From Bacteroidota bacterium (GTDB taxonomy: Bacteria > Bacteroidota > Bacteroidia > Bacteroidales > VadinHA17), in assembly GCA_022711195.1 (NCBI GenBank), contig JAKLFN010000003.1:1-37028 (forward strand): a stretch of 37,028 bases of DNA. Reading direction: 5' to 3'. The notes under the pieces are model-generated. The model was not told the origin of the DNA. It did not search any database and was given only the letters and a program-made list of their open reading frames with translations. A program made the position numbers and the translations under genes. This document shows, piece by piece, positions 27,399 to 36,246 of this stretch (position 1 is its first letter; each line of letters opens with the position of its first letter).

Positions 27399-28736
27399 AT
27401 GAAGAAGAGAATTGTAATACTCGGGGCAGGCGAAAGCGGGGCAGGATCAGCAATACTGGCACTGAAAAAAGGATTTGAAGTATTCGTTTCCGACAAGGGA
27501 GCCATTAAAGAAAAATACAGGGAGATCCTTTCAGGGAATAATATTGACTGGGAAGAAGGAAAACATACTGAAGAAAAAATACTGAATACCGATGAGATCA
27601 TCAAGAGCCCCGGCATAAAGGATGATGCCCCGATAATTATTCTTGCTAAGGGAAAAGGGATACCTGTTATTTCAGAGATTGAATTTGCCGGACGATATGC
27701 ACGCGGTACGAAGATATGTGTGACCGGCAGCAATGGCAAAACCACGGTGACAAATCTTATTTACCATATACTGAAAAAAGCAGGTAAAAATGCTGCAATG
27801 ACAGGTAACGTCGGCAACAGCTTTGCAATGGCCGTGGCAGAAGGCGATTATGATTATTATGTCATTGAGCTCAGCAGCTTCCAGCTCGACGGAATGTACG
27901 ACTTCAAAGCCGACATAGCCGTACTTATGAACATCACACCTGATCACCTCGACAGGTATGGATATAACCTCCAGAACTATGTCGACTCAAAATTCCGTAT
28001 TACGCAGAACCAGACCAGGTCAGAGTGTCTCATTTACTGGGCCGATGATCCCATAATAAAGACCGAGCTTAAGAAAAAGGAATACATGATGACACTCCTT
28101 CCTTTTTCTGACACTACCACCGAAATGATGACAGCATATATTGAGAACAGGGAACTAATTATTGATTACCACCAAAAAACTAACCTTATGTCCATTCACG
28201 AACTTGCGCTGAAAGGCCGTCACAACACCTACAATTCAATGGCTGCAGCCATTGCAGGCAAAGTGCTGAATATCCGTAAAGATGTGATCAGGGAGAGTCT
28301 TGCAGATTTTCAGGGCGTTGAACACCGGCTTGAACCGGTTATAAAAGTCAGCGGGATCAGTTTCATAAACGACTCAAAGGCTACCAATGTAAACTCTACC
28401 TGGTATGCCCTTGAATGTATGGAGACCGACGTGATATGGATAGTCGGCGGCATCGACAAGGGAAATGATTACTCTGAGCTGTACCCTGTGGTGAAGCAAA
28501 AGGTGAAGGCTGTTGTATGCCTGGGCAAAGATAATAAGAAGATACTGGAGGCCTTCAGCGATAAGGTCCCGACAATAATCGAAACGACATCTATGGAAGA
28601 GGCTGTCAGATCGTCATATTACCTGGCAAAGAAGGGCGAAACAGTCCTTCTCTCTCCTGCATGTGCCAGCTTCGATCTCTTCAATAATTATGAAGACAGG
28701 GGCAGGCAGTTCAAGGCAGCTGTAAGAAATCTCTAA
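27399..28736 (+). CDS. murD: UDP-N-acetylmuramoylalanine--D-glutamate ligase
   Basis: A 445-residue Mur ligase adding D-glutamate to UDP-MurNAc-L-Ala. The N-terminal Rossmann domain starts RIVILGAGESGAGSAI. The ATP loop is VTGSNGKTT (108-116). ELSSFQLDGM, NITPDHLDRYG and NDSKATNVNSTWYAL are diagnostic MurD blocks. The gene begins one base after the mraY stop, and its length is normal for the family. Confidence 0.97.
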   Translation: MKKRIVILGAGESGAGSAILALKKGFEVFVSDKGAIKEKYREILSGNNIDWEEGKHTEEKILNTDEIIKSPGIKDDAPIIILAKGKGIPVISEIEFAGRYARGTKICVTGSNGKTTVTNLIYHILKKAGKNAAMTGNVGNSFAMAVAEGDYDYYVIELSSFQLDGMYDFKADIAVLMNITPDHLDRYGYNLQNYVDSKFRITQNQTRSECLIYWADDPIIKTELKKKEYMMTLLPFSDTTTEMMTAYIENRELIIDYHQKTNLMSIHELALKGRHNTYNSMAAAIAGKVLNIRKDVIRESLADFQGVEHRLEPVIKVSGISFINDSKATNVNSTWYALECMETDVIWIVGGIDKGNDYSELYPVVKQKVKAVVCLGKDNKKILEAFSDKVPTIIETTSMEEAVRSSYYLAKKGETVLLSPACASFDLFNNYEDRGRQFKAAVRNL

Positions 28737-28746
28737 AAGTGTACTG

Positions 28747-29958
28747 ATGGAAAAGGGCTGGCTTACACGGACATTTAAGGGCGACAGGGCTATATGGGGC
28801 CTTGTCGTACTATTTATGATCTATTCATTGCTTGCTGTGTACAGCTCATCGGTTGGCGTAGCATTCAGGAATTATGGCGGAAACACCACATATTTCCTGC
28901 GAAGTCAGTTCATCATGCTTTTATTGAGCCTTATAATAATCGTTGTTGTCTCCTATCTTCCGTACAGGATCTATTTTTCGATGGCAGGATTATTCCTGAT
29001 CATTTCTGCAGGTCTTCTTGTCCTTACTCTTGCATTCGGGGCAAGGGTTAACGAAGCCACACGCTGGCTGGTTATCCCGGGAACAGGATTCCGCCTCCAG
29101 ACCTCCGATGTGGCAAAGGTGGCGCTGGTGATCTACCTGGCACGTACACTGGCAAAATACCAGGGGGAGCTGAATAACTTCATGCTTATAACAAAATTCT
29201 TCATGCTCCCCATTGCAGTTATCTGTGCACTCATTATGCCTGAAAACCTGTCGACAGCCATGATGATATTCGGCATAAGCATGGTGATACTTTTTATCGG
29301 AAGAGTCCCGCTAAAATACCTTCTTGCTTATACCGGGATGGCTGTAGCCGGAGTTGTAATGTTTGCACTCGTGCTTACATGGGTAACTGACGACAACAGG
29401 GTACAGGTATGGAAAAACAGGATTGAGCATTACTTTTCCGGAGAACCCGATGCTGACGGCGACTACCAGTCTAACCAGGCCAAGATCGCAATTTCTACCG
29501 GAGGTCTTTTCGGAAAAGCACCCGGCAGAAGCACACAGAGAAACATGCTCCCACAGTCTAATTCAGATTTCATATTTGCAATTATTATTGAAGAATACGG
29601 ATTATTTCTTGGAGCCATCCCACTGATTCTTGCATACCTTATATTATTGTTCCGAGGAGTGACAATTGCCAAAAAATGCGAGACTGCCTTCCCGGCATTC
29701 CTGGTGCTGGGACTGATAGTCATGATTGTAATACAGGCATTTATGAATATGCTGGTTGCCGTGGGCCTCTTTCCTGTAACAGGGCAGACGCTTCCCATGG
29801 TAAGCTGGGGAAGAACATCAGTGCTGATGATGAGCTTCTCCATAGGCGTAATATTAAGCATCAGCAGGGTGGTGAACGCAAAGATTAAAAAAGAAGAGCT
29901 TCCTGTTGAAGATACTATTGAAGAAGGAGAAAAAATTTATGAGCCGGCCAAAGAATAA
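28747..29958 (+). CDS. ftsW: Septal peptidoglycan glycosyltransferase FtsW
   Basis: A 403-residue SEDS-family membrane protein with about ten hydrophobic segments. The SEDS blocks include ARWLxI-type sequence (ATRWLVIPGTGFRLQTSDVAKVA at about 113-135, core RWLVIPG and QTSDVAK), a catalytic-loop region with LPQSNSDFIFAIIIEEYG-like sequence (core SNSDFIFAI), and GQTLPMVSWGRTS near the C-terminus. FtsW polymerises lipid II at the septum with FtsI. RodA is the close paralogue; position in the dcw cluster between murD and murG decides for FtsW. A short acidic cytoplasmic tail overlaps the murG start by 20 bases. Confidence 0.95.
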   Translation: MEKGWLTRTFKGDRAIWGLVVLFMIYSLLAVYSSSVGVAFRNYGGNTTYFLRSQFIMLLLSLIIIVVVSYLPYRIYFSMAGLFLIISAGLLVLTLAFGARVNEATRWLVIPGTGFRLQTSDVAKVALVIYLARTLAKYQGELNNFMLITKFFMLPIAVICALIMPENLSTAMMIFGISMVILFIGRVPLKYLLAYTGMAVAGVVMFALVLTWVTDDNRVQVWKNRIEHYFSGEPDADGDYQSNQAKIAISTGGLFGKAPGRSTQRNMLPQSNSDFIFAIIIEEYGLFLGAIPLILAYLILLFRGVTIAKKCETAFPAFLVLGLIVMIVIQAFMNMLVAVGLFPVTGQTLPMVSWGRTSVLMMSFSIGVILSISRVVNAKIKKEELPVEDTIEEGEKIYEPAKE

Positions 29959-31051
29959 AAAGATCATTATTAGCGGTGGCGGTACCGGCGGACATATTTT
30001 TCCCGCCATCTCAATCGCCAATGCACTCAGGAGAATTGATCCTGAGCTGGAGATCCTTTTTGTAGGAGCTGAAGGAAAAATGGAAATGGAAAAAGTCCCT
30101 GCAGCCGGGTACAAAATAACAGGTCTTCCCGTCGCAGGATTCCGGAGAAGCCTGACACCTGAAAATTTCACTGTTCTCTTCAGGCTGGTGAAGAGCCTCT
30201 TCAAGGCACAAAAAATAATAAAAGAGTTCAATCCCGACGTAGTAGTTGGTGTTGGCGGATATGCGAGCGGACCGGTGCTCAGGGAAGCCGGGCGGTATGG
30301 GATACCTACTCTGATACAGGAGCAGAACAGCTATGCAGGAGTTACAAATAAGCTGCTCGCAAAAAAGGCAAAAATAATCTGCGTCGCCTACGATGGGATG
30401 GAAAAATATTTTCCTGCAGAAAAGATAATTAAGACCGGAAATCCGGTGCGACAGAATTTCGATAACCTGGATGATCTCCGCAGCGAAGCGCTCAGATTCT
30501 TCCGGCTCACAGATAAACTGCCGGTTGTTCTGGTGCTCGGCGGATCGCTCGGAGCAGGAACAATAAACAGGAACCTTACAGAAAACATTCAGAAAATATC
30601 ATCGGCAAAATGCCAGTGGTTGTGGCAGACCGGGAAAAATTATTTCGACAACGTGAATAACATAGTGAGCCAGTCCGGGGCAGGTAATATTTCTCTTCAC
30701 AGCTTTATAAACAGGATGGATTTTGCTTTTGCCGCTGCCGATGTTATTGTTTCGAGGGCCGGTGCGGGAACTATCTCCGAGCTCTGCCTTGTGGGTAAAC
30801 CTGCAATACTGGTTCCTTCTCCTAATGTAGCTGAAGACCATCAGACACGGAATGCGCTGGCACTGGCATTTAAGAATGCAGCTATAATGATAAAAGACAG
30901 TGATGCTGTGACACATCTCGTTGACGAAGCTTTAAAACTTGTTTCTGACTGCAACCTGAAAAACACACTTTCGGCTAATATCAGGAAGCTTGCCGAAAGG
31001 GATGCCGATGTAAGGATTGCTGAAGAAGTCCTGAAACTTGCACGACGATGA
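29939..31051 (+). CDS. murG: UDP-N-acetylglucosamine--lipid I GlcNAc transferase
   Basis: A 370-residue GT28-family enzyme converting lipid I to lipid II on the inner face of the membrane. The first glycine loop is SGGGTGGHIFPA (12-23). A second block, VLGGSLGAGTINR, and the UDP-GlcNAc-binding region SRAGAGTISELCLVGKPAILVPSP (core RAGAGTISEL) are present. I chose the ATG at 29939, which gives the standard MurG N-terminus MSRPKNKKIIISGGG. An ATG at 29906 would add 11 lysine-rich residues inside ftsW. The stop overlaps the murC start (ATGA). Confidence 0.96.
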   Translation: MSRPKNKKIIISGGGTGGHIFPAISIANALRRIDPELEILFVGAEGKMEMEKVPAAGYKITGLPVAGFRRSLTPENFTVLFRLVKSLFKAQKIIKEFNPDVVVGVGGYASGPVLREAGRYGIPTLIQEQNSYAGVTNKLLAKKAKIICVAYDGMEKYFPAEKIIKTGNPVRQNFDNLDDLRSEALRFFRLTDKLPVVLVLGGSLGAGTINRNLTENIQKISSAKCQWLWQTGKNYFDNVNNIVSQSGAGNISLHSFINRMDFAFAAADVIVSRAGAGTISELCLVGKPAILVPSPNVAEDHQTRNALALAFKNAAIMIKDSDAVTHLVDEALKLVSDCNLKNTLSANIRKLAERDADVRIAEEVLKLARR

Positions 31052-32442
31052 AGGAATTTGAAAAAACGAAAGGATTCTACTTTGTCGGTATCGGAGGAAT
31101 CGGCATGAGCGCCCTTGCCTTGTATTTTGCAGGAAAGGGATTCAGTGTTGCCGGCTACGACAGGTCACAGAGCAGTATTACAATGTCACTCGCGAAAGCA
31201 GGCTGCTCTATCTCTTTTTCCGACGACACTGGCACAATCCCTGAACTGTTCAGAGATCCTGACGGAAAAGATAAAGTAATAGTGGTTTTTACTCCGGCAA
31301 TACCTGCCGATAGCAGGATACTGACCTTCTTCAGAAAGAATAATTACACGATATACAAAAGAGCTGAGATTCTCGGAACTCTTTCCCGGGATACCGACAC
31401 TATTGCTGTAGCAGGAACACATGGGAAAACCACCGTTTCAACCATGATAGCTCATATCCTGCAGCATTCTCCCGCCGGATGCTCGGCATTTCTTGGAGGT
31501 GTCTCAAAGAATTTTAACTCAAATCTCATCGTTGGGAACAGCAGGTTTACAGTTATGGAGGCTGACGAGTATGACCGTTCATTCCTGAAGCTTGACCCGC
31601 TGATGGCGCTGGTTACTGCTGTTGATCCAGACCATCTCGAGATTTATGGTGATCACCAGACTATGATTGCCGGCTATAACGACTTCGTGGCAAAAATTAG
31701 AAAAGGAGGCCTCCTGGTTTGCAATCATAAGATCAGGAAGCATTTAAAGCCCCCTGCCGATGTTGCATTTTATACTTATGGCGATGATCCATCAGCCGAT
31801 TTCAGGTATTACGATGTTGTTAATGCGGGCGATCATTATCTGTTTTCTCTTGCTACCCCGGCAGGAATATTGAAGGATATCCGTTTCCCGTTTCCGGGGA
31901 TCATAAATATTGAAAACCTGACTGCCGCAATATCAATATCGCTGAATTGTGGAGTCACCGGCGAAGAGATCAGAAGAGCAGCCGGTTCCTACCAGGGCGT
32001 CAGGAGAAGGTTCGATATACGTATTAATAATCCGGGACTTACATATATTGATGATTATGCACATCATCCTGAGGAAATAAAGGCATTTATCACCTCTGTA
32101 AAAGAGTTCTTTGGAAAAAGAAAGATCACGGCGATCTTTCAGCCGCATCTTTTTACACGAACACGCGATCATGCAGAAGGCTTTGCCGCCATGCTCGATA
32201 AACTCGATGAAGTAATTTTGCTTCCTGTTTATCCGGCACGCGAAAAACCTATTCCAGGCGTCTCTTCTGAAATGATCTTTGAAAGGATGAAGCTTAAAGA
32301 GAAAAGACTTCTCGAAATGAGCGATATTCCTGATAAGCTTGATCCCGGCAATCTTGATGTTCTTCTTACTATCGGAGCTGGAAGCATCGACAGGCTGGTT
32401 GCTCCTATCGAACAAAAACTGTTGAAGGAGGCAAGGAGATGA
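31048..32442 (+). CDS. murC: UDP-N-acetylmuramate--L-alanine ligase
   Basis: A 464-residue Mur ligase that adds L-alanine to UDP-MurNAc. The N-terminus has FVGIGGIGMSALA. The ATP loop is VAGTHGKTT (121-129), with the His that is typical of MurC. EADEYDRSFLKL, DPDHLEIYG and DDYAHHPEEI are further MurC blocks. It overlaps murG by four bases and ftsQ by four bases, so the three should be translated as a coupled set. Neither murB nor ddl follows, unlike in E. coli. Confidence 0.97.
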   Translation: MKEFEKTKGFYFVGIGGIGMSALALYFAGKGFSVAGYDRSQSSITMSLAKAGCSISFSDDTGTIPELFRDPDGKDKVIVVFTPAIPADSRILTFFRKNNYTIYKRAEILGTLSRDTDTIAVAGTHGKTTVSTMIAHILQHSPAGCSAFLGGVSKNFNSNLIVGNSRFTVMEADEYDRSFLKLDPLMALVTAVDPDHLEIYGDHQTMIAGYNDFVAKIRKGGLLVCNHKIRKHLKPPADVAFYTYGDDPSADFRYYDVVNAGDHYLFSLATPAGILKDIRFPFPGIINIENLTAAISISLNCGVTGEEIRRAAGSYQGVRRRFDIRINNPGLTYIDDYAHHPEEIKAFITSVKEFFGKRKITAIFQPHLFTRTRDHAEGFAAMLDKLDEVILLPVYPAREKPIPGVSSEMIFERMKLKEKRLLEMSDIPDKLDPGNLDVLLTIGAGSIDRLVAPIEQKLLKEARR

Positions 32443-33221
32443 GGAAGGTATTCATGATACTGCTTCTGATCCCGGTATTGTACCTTCTCGGGATGCCTGT
32501 CTATTATGCAGTATCGGGCGGCTCAGAACCATGCACCAGGATAACGGTAAGCATTGCAGATTCTGCTGATTATCATTTTGTAACAAAACGGCAGCTTCTA
32601 AACCTGGCCTATGGCAGGAATACAAAGATCGTTGGCCAGCCGATGCAGAAAGTTTCTGCTTACGAAATAGAGAAAAGGATAAATATCCTGCGCGAGCTAA
32701 AAACAGCAGAGGTATATAAAACTATCGACGGAACACTTCATCTCTCTGTCGATCAACGTAATCCGGTAATGAGGATCATCCCTGACGAAGGAGGAGATTA
32801 TTTCCTTGATGAGGAGGGTTTCCTGTTCCGAAAGAGGAACCTGTATAATCCCCGTCTTCATATTGTTGAAGGTAACATAAATATAACGCCGGCCATGCTC
32901 GATAGTGTAAGTGTACTGGATACGCTTATTAAAAATACGATACTGAAGGACGCTTTTCATTTCGTTAACTATATCCGCGATGATTCTTTCTGGTCGGCAC
33001 AGATCGACCAGATATATATCGACGGTAGAGATGAGGTAAACCTTATTCCCCGGGTAGGGAATCATATCATCCACCTTGGCACTTTCGAAAATTACAGGAA
33101 AAAGCTAAAGAACCTGGGTGCCTTATATGAAAAGGTCCTTCCGGAGGTAGGCTGGGACAAGTATTCCCTGATAAACCTTGAATACAGTGATCAGGTTGTT
33201 TGTAAACGACGTCAAAAATAA
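32439..33221 (+). CDS. ftsQ: Cell division protein FtsQ (DivIB)
   Basis: A 260-residue bitopic protein with one N-terminal transmembrane segment (about 4-27) and a periplasmic part. The POTRA-like domain covers about 35-108 (YHFVTKRQLLNLAYG, EIEKRINILRELKTAEVYKTIDGTL; core RINILRELKTAEVY), and the beta domain runs to about 245 (GGDYFLDEEGFLF, LIPRVGNHIIHLG). FtsQ is weakly conserved. The DEEG motif, GTFENYRKKLKNL and the position between murC and ftsA support the call. It recruits FtsL and the FtsB-like partner to the septum. Confidence 0.92.
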   Translation: MRKVFMILLLIPVLYLLGMPVYYAVSGGSEPCTRITVSIADSADYHFVTKRQLLNLAYGRNTKIVGQPMQKVSAYEIEKRINILRELKTAEVYKTIDGTLHLSVDQRNPVMRIIPDEGGDYFLDEEGFLFRKRNLYNPRLHIVEGNINITPAMLDSVSVLDTLIKNTILKDAFHFVNYIRDDSFWSAQIDQIYIDGRDEVNLIPRVGNHIIHLGTFENYRKKLKNLGALYEKVLPEVGWDKYSLINLEYSDQVVCKRRQK

Positions 33222-33239
33222 AACCATATTCTATAACAT

Positions 33240-34607
33240 ATGAGCAAAAAAGAACAGTATCTGGCAGCAATCGACATAGGAACCACAAAAATTGTGGCTA
33301 TTGTCGGAAAGAAAAATGAGAATGGCAAGATCGAGATCCTCGGGTTGAGTAAAGCCCTTTCAAAGGGTGTAAAACGAGGAGTTGTCCTGAATATAGAGGA
33401 GACGGTGAATGCCATACAGACTACAGTCGAAGACGTACAGAAGAGAACGGGAATAATGTTCTCGGAAGTCTTTGTCGGGATTGCAGGACAGCACATAAAG
33501 AGCATGAAGAACCGTGGTTACATCACCCGCGACAACTATGAAGATGAAATAAAAAAAGAAGAGGTCTTCAGGCTGATTGAGGACATGCATAAAATACATA
33601 TTGATATCGGTGAAGAGATAATTCATGTTATCCCCCAGAATTTCATTGTAGATAATGAAACAGGGGTGAAGAGCCCGATCGGTATGTGCGGCAGACGCCT
33701 GGAAGCCAATTTTCATATAGTGATAGGACAGGTGGCTGCAGCAAAGAATATTGAGAAATGCGTCCGTAAAGCCAGTCTCGAAGTCAGGGATATGATACTT
33801 GAACCTCTCGCTTCGGCCGATGCTGTTCTGACCGAAGATGAAAAAGAAGCAGGTGTAGTCCTGGTCGACATAGGCGGCGGTACTACCGATGTTGCCGTTT
33901 ATTTCGATAATATAATAAGGCATACAGCTGTGATCCCTCTTGGCGGAAATGTCATCACAAAAGATATAAAGGAAGGGTGTGCAATTCTGCAGAGATATGC
34001 CGAGCAGCTTAAGATCCAGTATGGTTCTGCTTTGGGCGATATAGCCCCTGAAGATAAAGTAGTGTCGATCCCGGGTATCAGCGGAAGGGATCCTAAAGAG
34101 ATTTCTTTCAGGAGCCTTGCATATATTATCCAGTCGAGGATGGAAGAGATAATTGATTTTGTGAATTTCGAAATTCAGAACTCAGGCTATTCCGATAAAC
34201 TGGCTGCCGGAGTGGTAATTACAGGTGGAGGAGCAATGCTCAGGCACCTGCCCCAGCTTATGAAATTCAAAACAGCCATGGACGTCAGAATAGGACTTCC
34301 AAACGAACACCTCGCCGGGAGTAGCAAGGCCGAGATAAACCAGCCGATGTATGCAACTGCCGTCGGACTTATCATGAAGGGGTTTGAATACCTTGAAATG
34401 TACAAGCAGGATTTTAATGCCGACACTGAAGATACCTATGTCAAACCACCTCAGAAAGTTGCTGTTGAGGAAAAAGAAACAGAAGAAAACGACATAAGCT
34501 TCGAAGAGGAGGAAATAAGACCTAATCCCGCGAAAATGTCGATTACGGAAAAGCTCAAAGCAGTTGTAAGCAAGATGTTTGAGGTTGAGGATCAGACTAT
34601 TGCCTGA
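33240..34607 (+). CDS. ftsA: Cell division protein FtsA
   Basis: A 455-residue actin-like ATPase that tethers FtsZ to the membrane. The phosphate-1 loop is AAIDIGTTKIVAIVG (about 9-23), phosphate-2 is VDIGGGTTDVAVY (209-221), and the adenosine motif is VVITGGGAML. An FtsA-specific 1C domain follows the first loop. The C-terminal end (about 432-446; SITEKLKAVVSKMFE) can form the amphipathic membrane-targeting helix of FtsA, after an acidic linker (EEKETEENDISFEEEE). It lies 18 bases after ftsQ and 62 bases before ftsZ. Confidence 0.96.
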   Translation: MSKKEQYLAAIDIGTTKIVAIVGKKNENGKIEILGLSKALSKGVKRGVVLNIEETVNAIQTTVEDVQKRTGIMFSEVFVGIAGQHIKSMKNRGYITRDNYEDEIKKEEVFRLIEDMHKIHIDIGEEIIHVIPQNFIVDNETGVKSPIGMCGRRLEANFHIVIGQVAAAKNIEKCVRKASLEVRDMILEPLASADAVLTEDEKEAGVVLVDIGGGTTDVAVYFDNIIRHTAVIPLGGNVITKDIKEGCAILQRYAEQLKIQYGSALGDIAPEDKVVSIPGISGRDPKEISFRSLAYIIQSRMEEIIDFVNFEIQNSGYSDKLAAGVVITGGGAMLRHLPQLMKFKTAMDVRIGLPNEHLAGSSKAEINQPMYATAVGLIMKGFEYLEMYKQDFNADTEDTYVKPPQKVAVEEKETEENDISFEEEEIRPNPAKMSITEKLKAVVSKMFEVEDQTIA

Positions 34608-34669
34608 TATAAATTGAATATGGTTTAGAATGATTGATTTGCTGTTCATAAACATTTAATAATAGTACT

Positions 34670-36154
34670 ATGCCTGACGATATAATGAACTTTGATCTGC
34701 CCGTTGAAAGATCATCTATAATAAAGGTACTGGGTATTGGAGGCGGTGGTAATAATGCTGTCAACCACATGTTCGAGAAAGGTATCCGGGATGTGAATTT
34801 TATTGTCTGCAACACCGATCACCAGGCGCTCGCTAAAAGCCAGGTGCCGGTAAAAGTGCAGATTGGCGAAGCCCTGACCGAAGGCATGGGTGCCGGAAGC
34901 CAACCCGAGAAGGGCAGGAAAGCTGCCCTCGAGAACCTCGACAGCGTTATGGATGCCCTGGGAGGAAATACGAGAATGGTCTTCCTGACAACCGGAATGG
35001 GTGGTGGAACAGGAACCGGGGCAATACCGGTTATTGCCAGGGCTTGCAAGGAAGCGGGATTGCTGACAATTGCCGTAGTTACCATTCCTTTCAAATCGGA
35101 AGGGAAAATCAGGATCCGTTATGCTATCGACGGAATTTCCGAACTTACAAATCATGTCGACTCATTGCTCGTGATCAACAATGAGAAACTCAGGGAGATA
35201 TATGGGAACCAGGGAGTCTCAAGCGCCTTCTCAAAAGCCGATGATGTGCTTACCATTGCAGTAAAAGGCATCGCTGAAATAATTACAGTCACTGGTTATA
35301 TAAATGTCGATTTTGCCGATGTGGAAACAGTGATGAAAGACTCCGGAGTAGCTATCATGGGCATGGGTTCTGCCTCAGGAGAGAACAGGGCTATCCGCGC
35401 TATCGAAAATGCTCTGGCATCACCTCTGCTGAATTCAAATGACATCACCGGGGCCAGAAGCATTCTTATTAATATCTCATCAGGCAAGGGCGAGCATGAA
35501 CTTACTATGGATGAGCTTGGAGAAATTACGGATTTCATGTATGATGCCGCCTCCGACGATGCTCTCATCATCAGGGGCCTTTCACAGGATGACTCACTCG
35601 GTGAAAACATCAGTGTAACAGTAATCGCAACAGGCTTTGAAGCAAACAGTATCTTCCAGCCCTATGTGAAACAGACAACAAAAAGCAAAGTTGTTCTTGA
35701 CGAAGCTGCAGTGGTACCTCCCCGTCATATACCCGAACGCGGCGAAGGAGATCTGAAATTGATTGATCGAAGGAAGAGATCTATCATTTCCGATTTTGAT
35801 GCCGAATCACAGGGAACCATCGACTTTGGTCAGCTCAGCCTTGAGGAAAAAGAGGCTCTCAGGAAAAGAAACAGCGAAGATGATAGCGAAGCTTCAGAAA
35901 AACCTGAAAAGACTCTTCAGAAAGTAAAACATATGCAGAATATCCTGAAAAAGGAGGGTCTCTCAAATAAAACAATGAAAGAGAATATCGACACTTTTGA
36001 AGATGTTCCGGCATATATCCGCAAGAATATTCTCATGGCTAAGAATGAGAATAAACCTGAGAGCAAGCTTTCCCGGTTCACACTTTCGTCAGATGAAGAA
36101 GAGGGTCCGGTGCTGAGGGAAAATAATGCATATCTCAACGACAACGTAGACTGA
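34670..36154 (+). CDS. ftsZ: Cell division GTPase FtsZ
   Basis: A 494-residue tubulin homologue that forms the Z-ring. GTP-binding elements are GIGGGGNNAVNHM (22-34) and the tubulin signature GGGTGTG (111-117). The T7-loop region carries NVDFADVETVM. A charged linker begins after about residue 335. The conserved C-terminal peptide that binds FtsA appears as DVPAYIRK (445-452), but the protein continues for 43 more residues and ends NAYLNDNVD. Such a tail is shared by Bacteroidota FtsZ proteins as I recall them. The 62-bp gap after ftsA could hold an extra promoter; I saw no clear consensus there. Confidence 0.97.
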   Translation: MPDDIMNFDLPVERSSIIKVLGIGGGGNNAVNHMFEKGIRDVNFIVCNTDHQALAKSQVPVKVQIGEALTEGMGAGSQPEKGRKAALENLDSVMDALGGNTRMVFLTTGMGGGTGTGAIPVIARACKEAGLLTIAVVTIPFKSEGKIRIRYAIDGISELTNHVDSLLVINNEKLREIYGNQGVSSAFSKADDVLTIAVKGIAEIITVTGYINVDFADVETVMKDSGVAIMGMGSASGENRAIRAIENALASPLLNSNDITGARSILINISSGKGEHELTMDELGEITDFMYDAASDDALIIRGLSQDDSLGENISVTVIATGFEANSIFQPYVKQTTKSKVVLDEAAVVPPRHIPERGEGDLKLIDRRKRSIISDFDAESQGTIDFGQLSLEEKEALRKRNSEDDSEASEKPEKTLQKVKHMQNILKKEGLSNKTMKENIDTFEDVPAYIRKNILMAKNENKPESKLSRFTLSSDEEEGPVLRENNAYLNDNVD

Positions 36155-36246
36155 GCAGCATTTCCTGACTTCGAAAATCTGAATGATTCCCGGGTTTGCA
36201 GGTATTCTCCGGAATTCAGGGGAAATTAATTCCTATATTTGCCGTC
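36155..36246. other. Intergenic region between ftsZ and the porin gene
   Basis: This 92-bp gap contains the -7 box of the porin gene at its end. I see no clear intrinsic terminator for the dcw operon in it, only a weak inverted pair (CCTGA and TCAGG). Confidence 0.4.
36234..36241 (+). promoter_or_regulatory. -7 box of the porin gene
   Basis: TATATTTG, followed by C, is a perfect TAnnTTTG match. It ends only five bases before the ATG, which would make the transcript leaderless or nearly so. The -33 element is not evident at standard spacing. Confidence 0.5.

Noticed and set aside
33360..33923. 187-codon open frame on the minus strand opposite ftsA
   Set aside because: It is antisense to conserved ftsA and its translation is low-complexity and aromatic-rich with no domain; a shadow of the real gene.
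20826..36154. Missing murB and ddl in the dcw cluster as a possible deletion
   Set aside because: The murC-ftsQ junction is a clean four-base overlap, and Bacteroidota clusters normally lack these two genes, so there is no sign of loss here.
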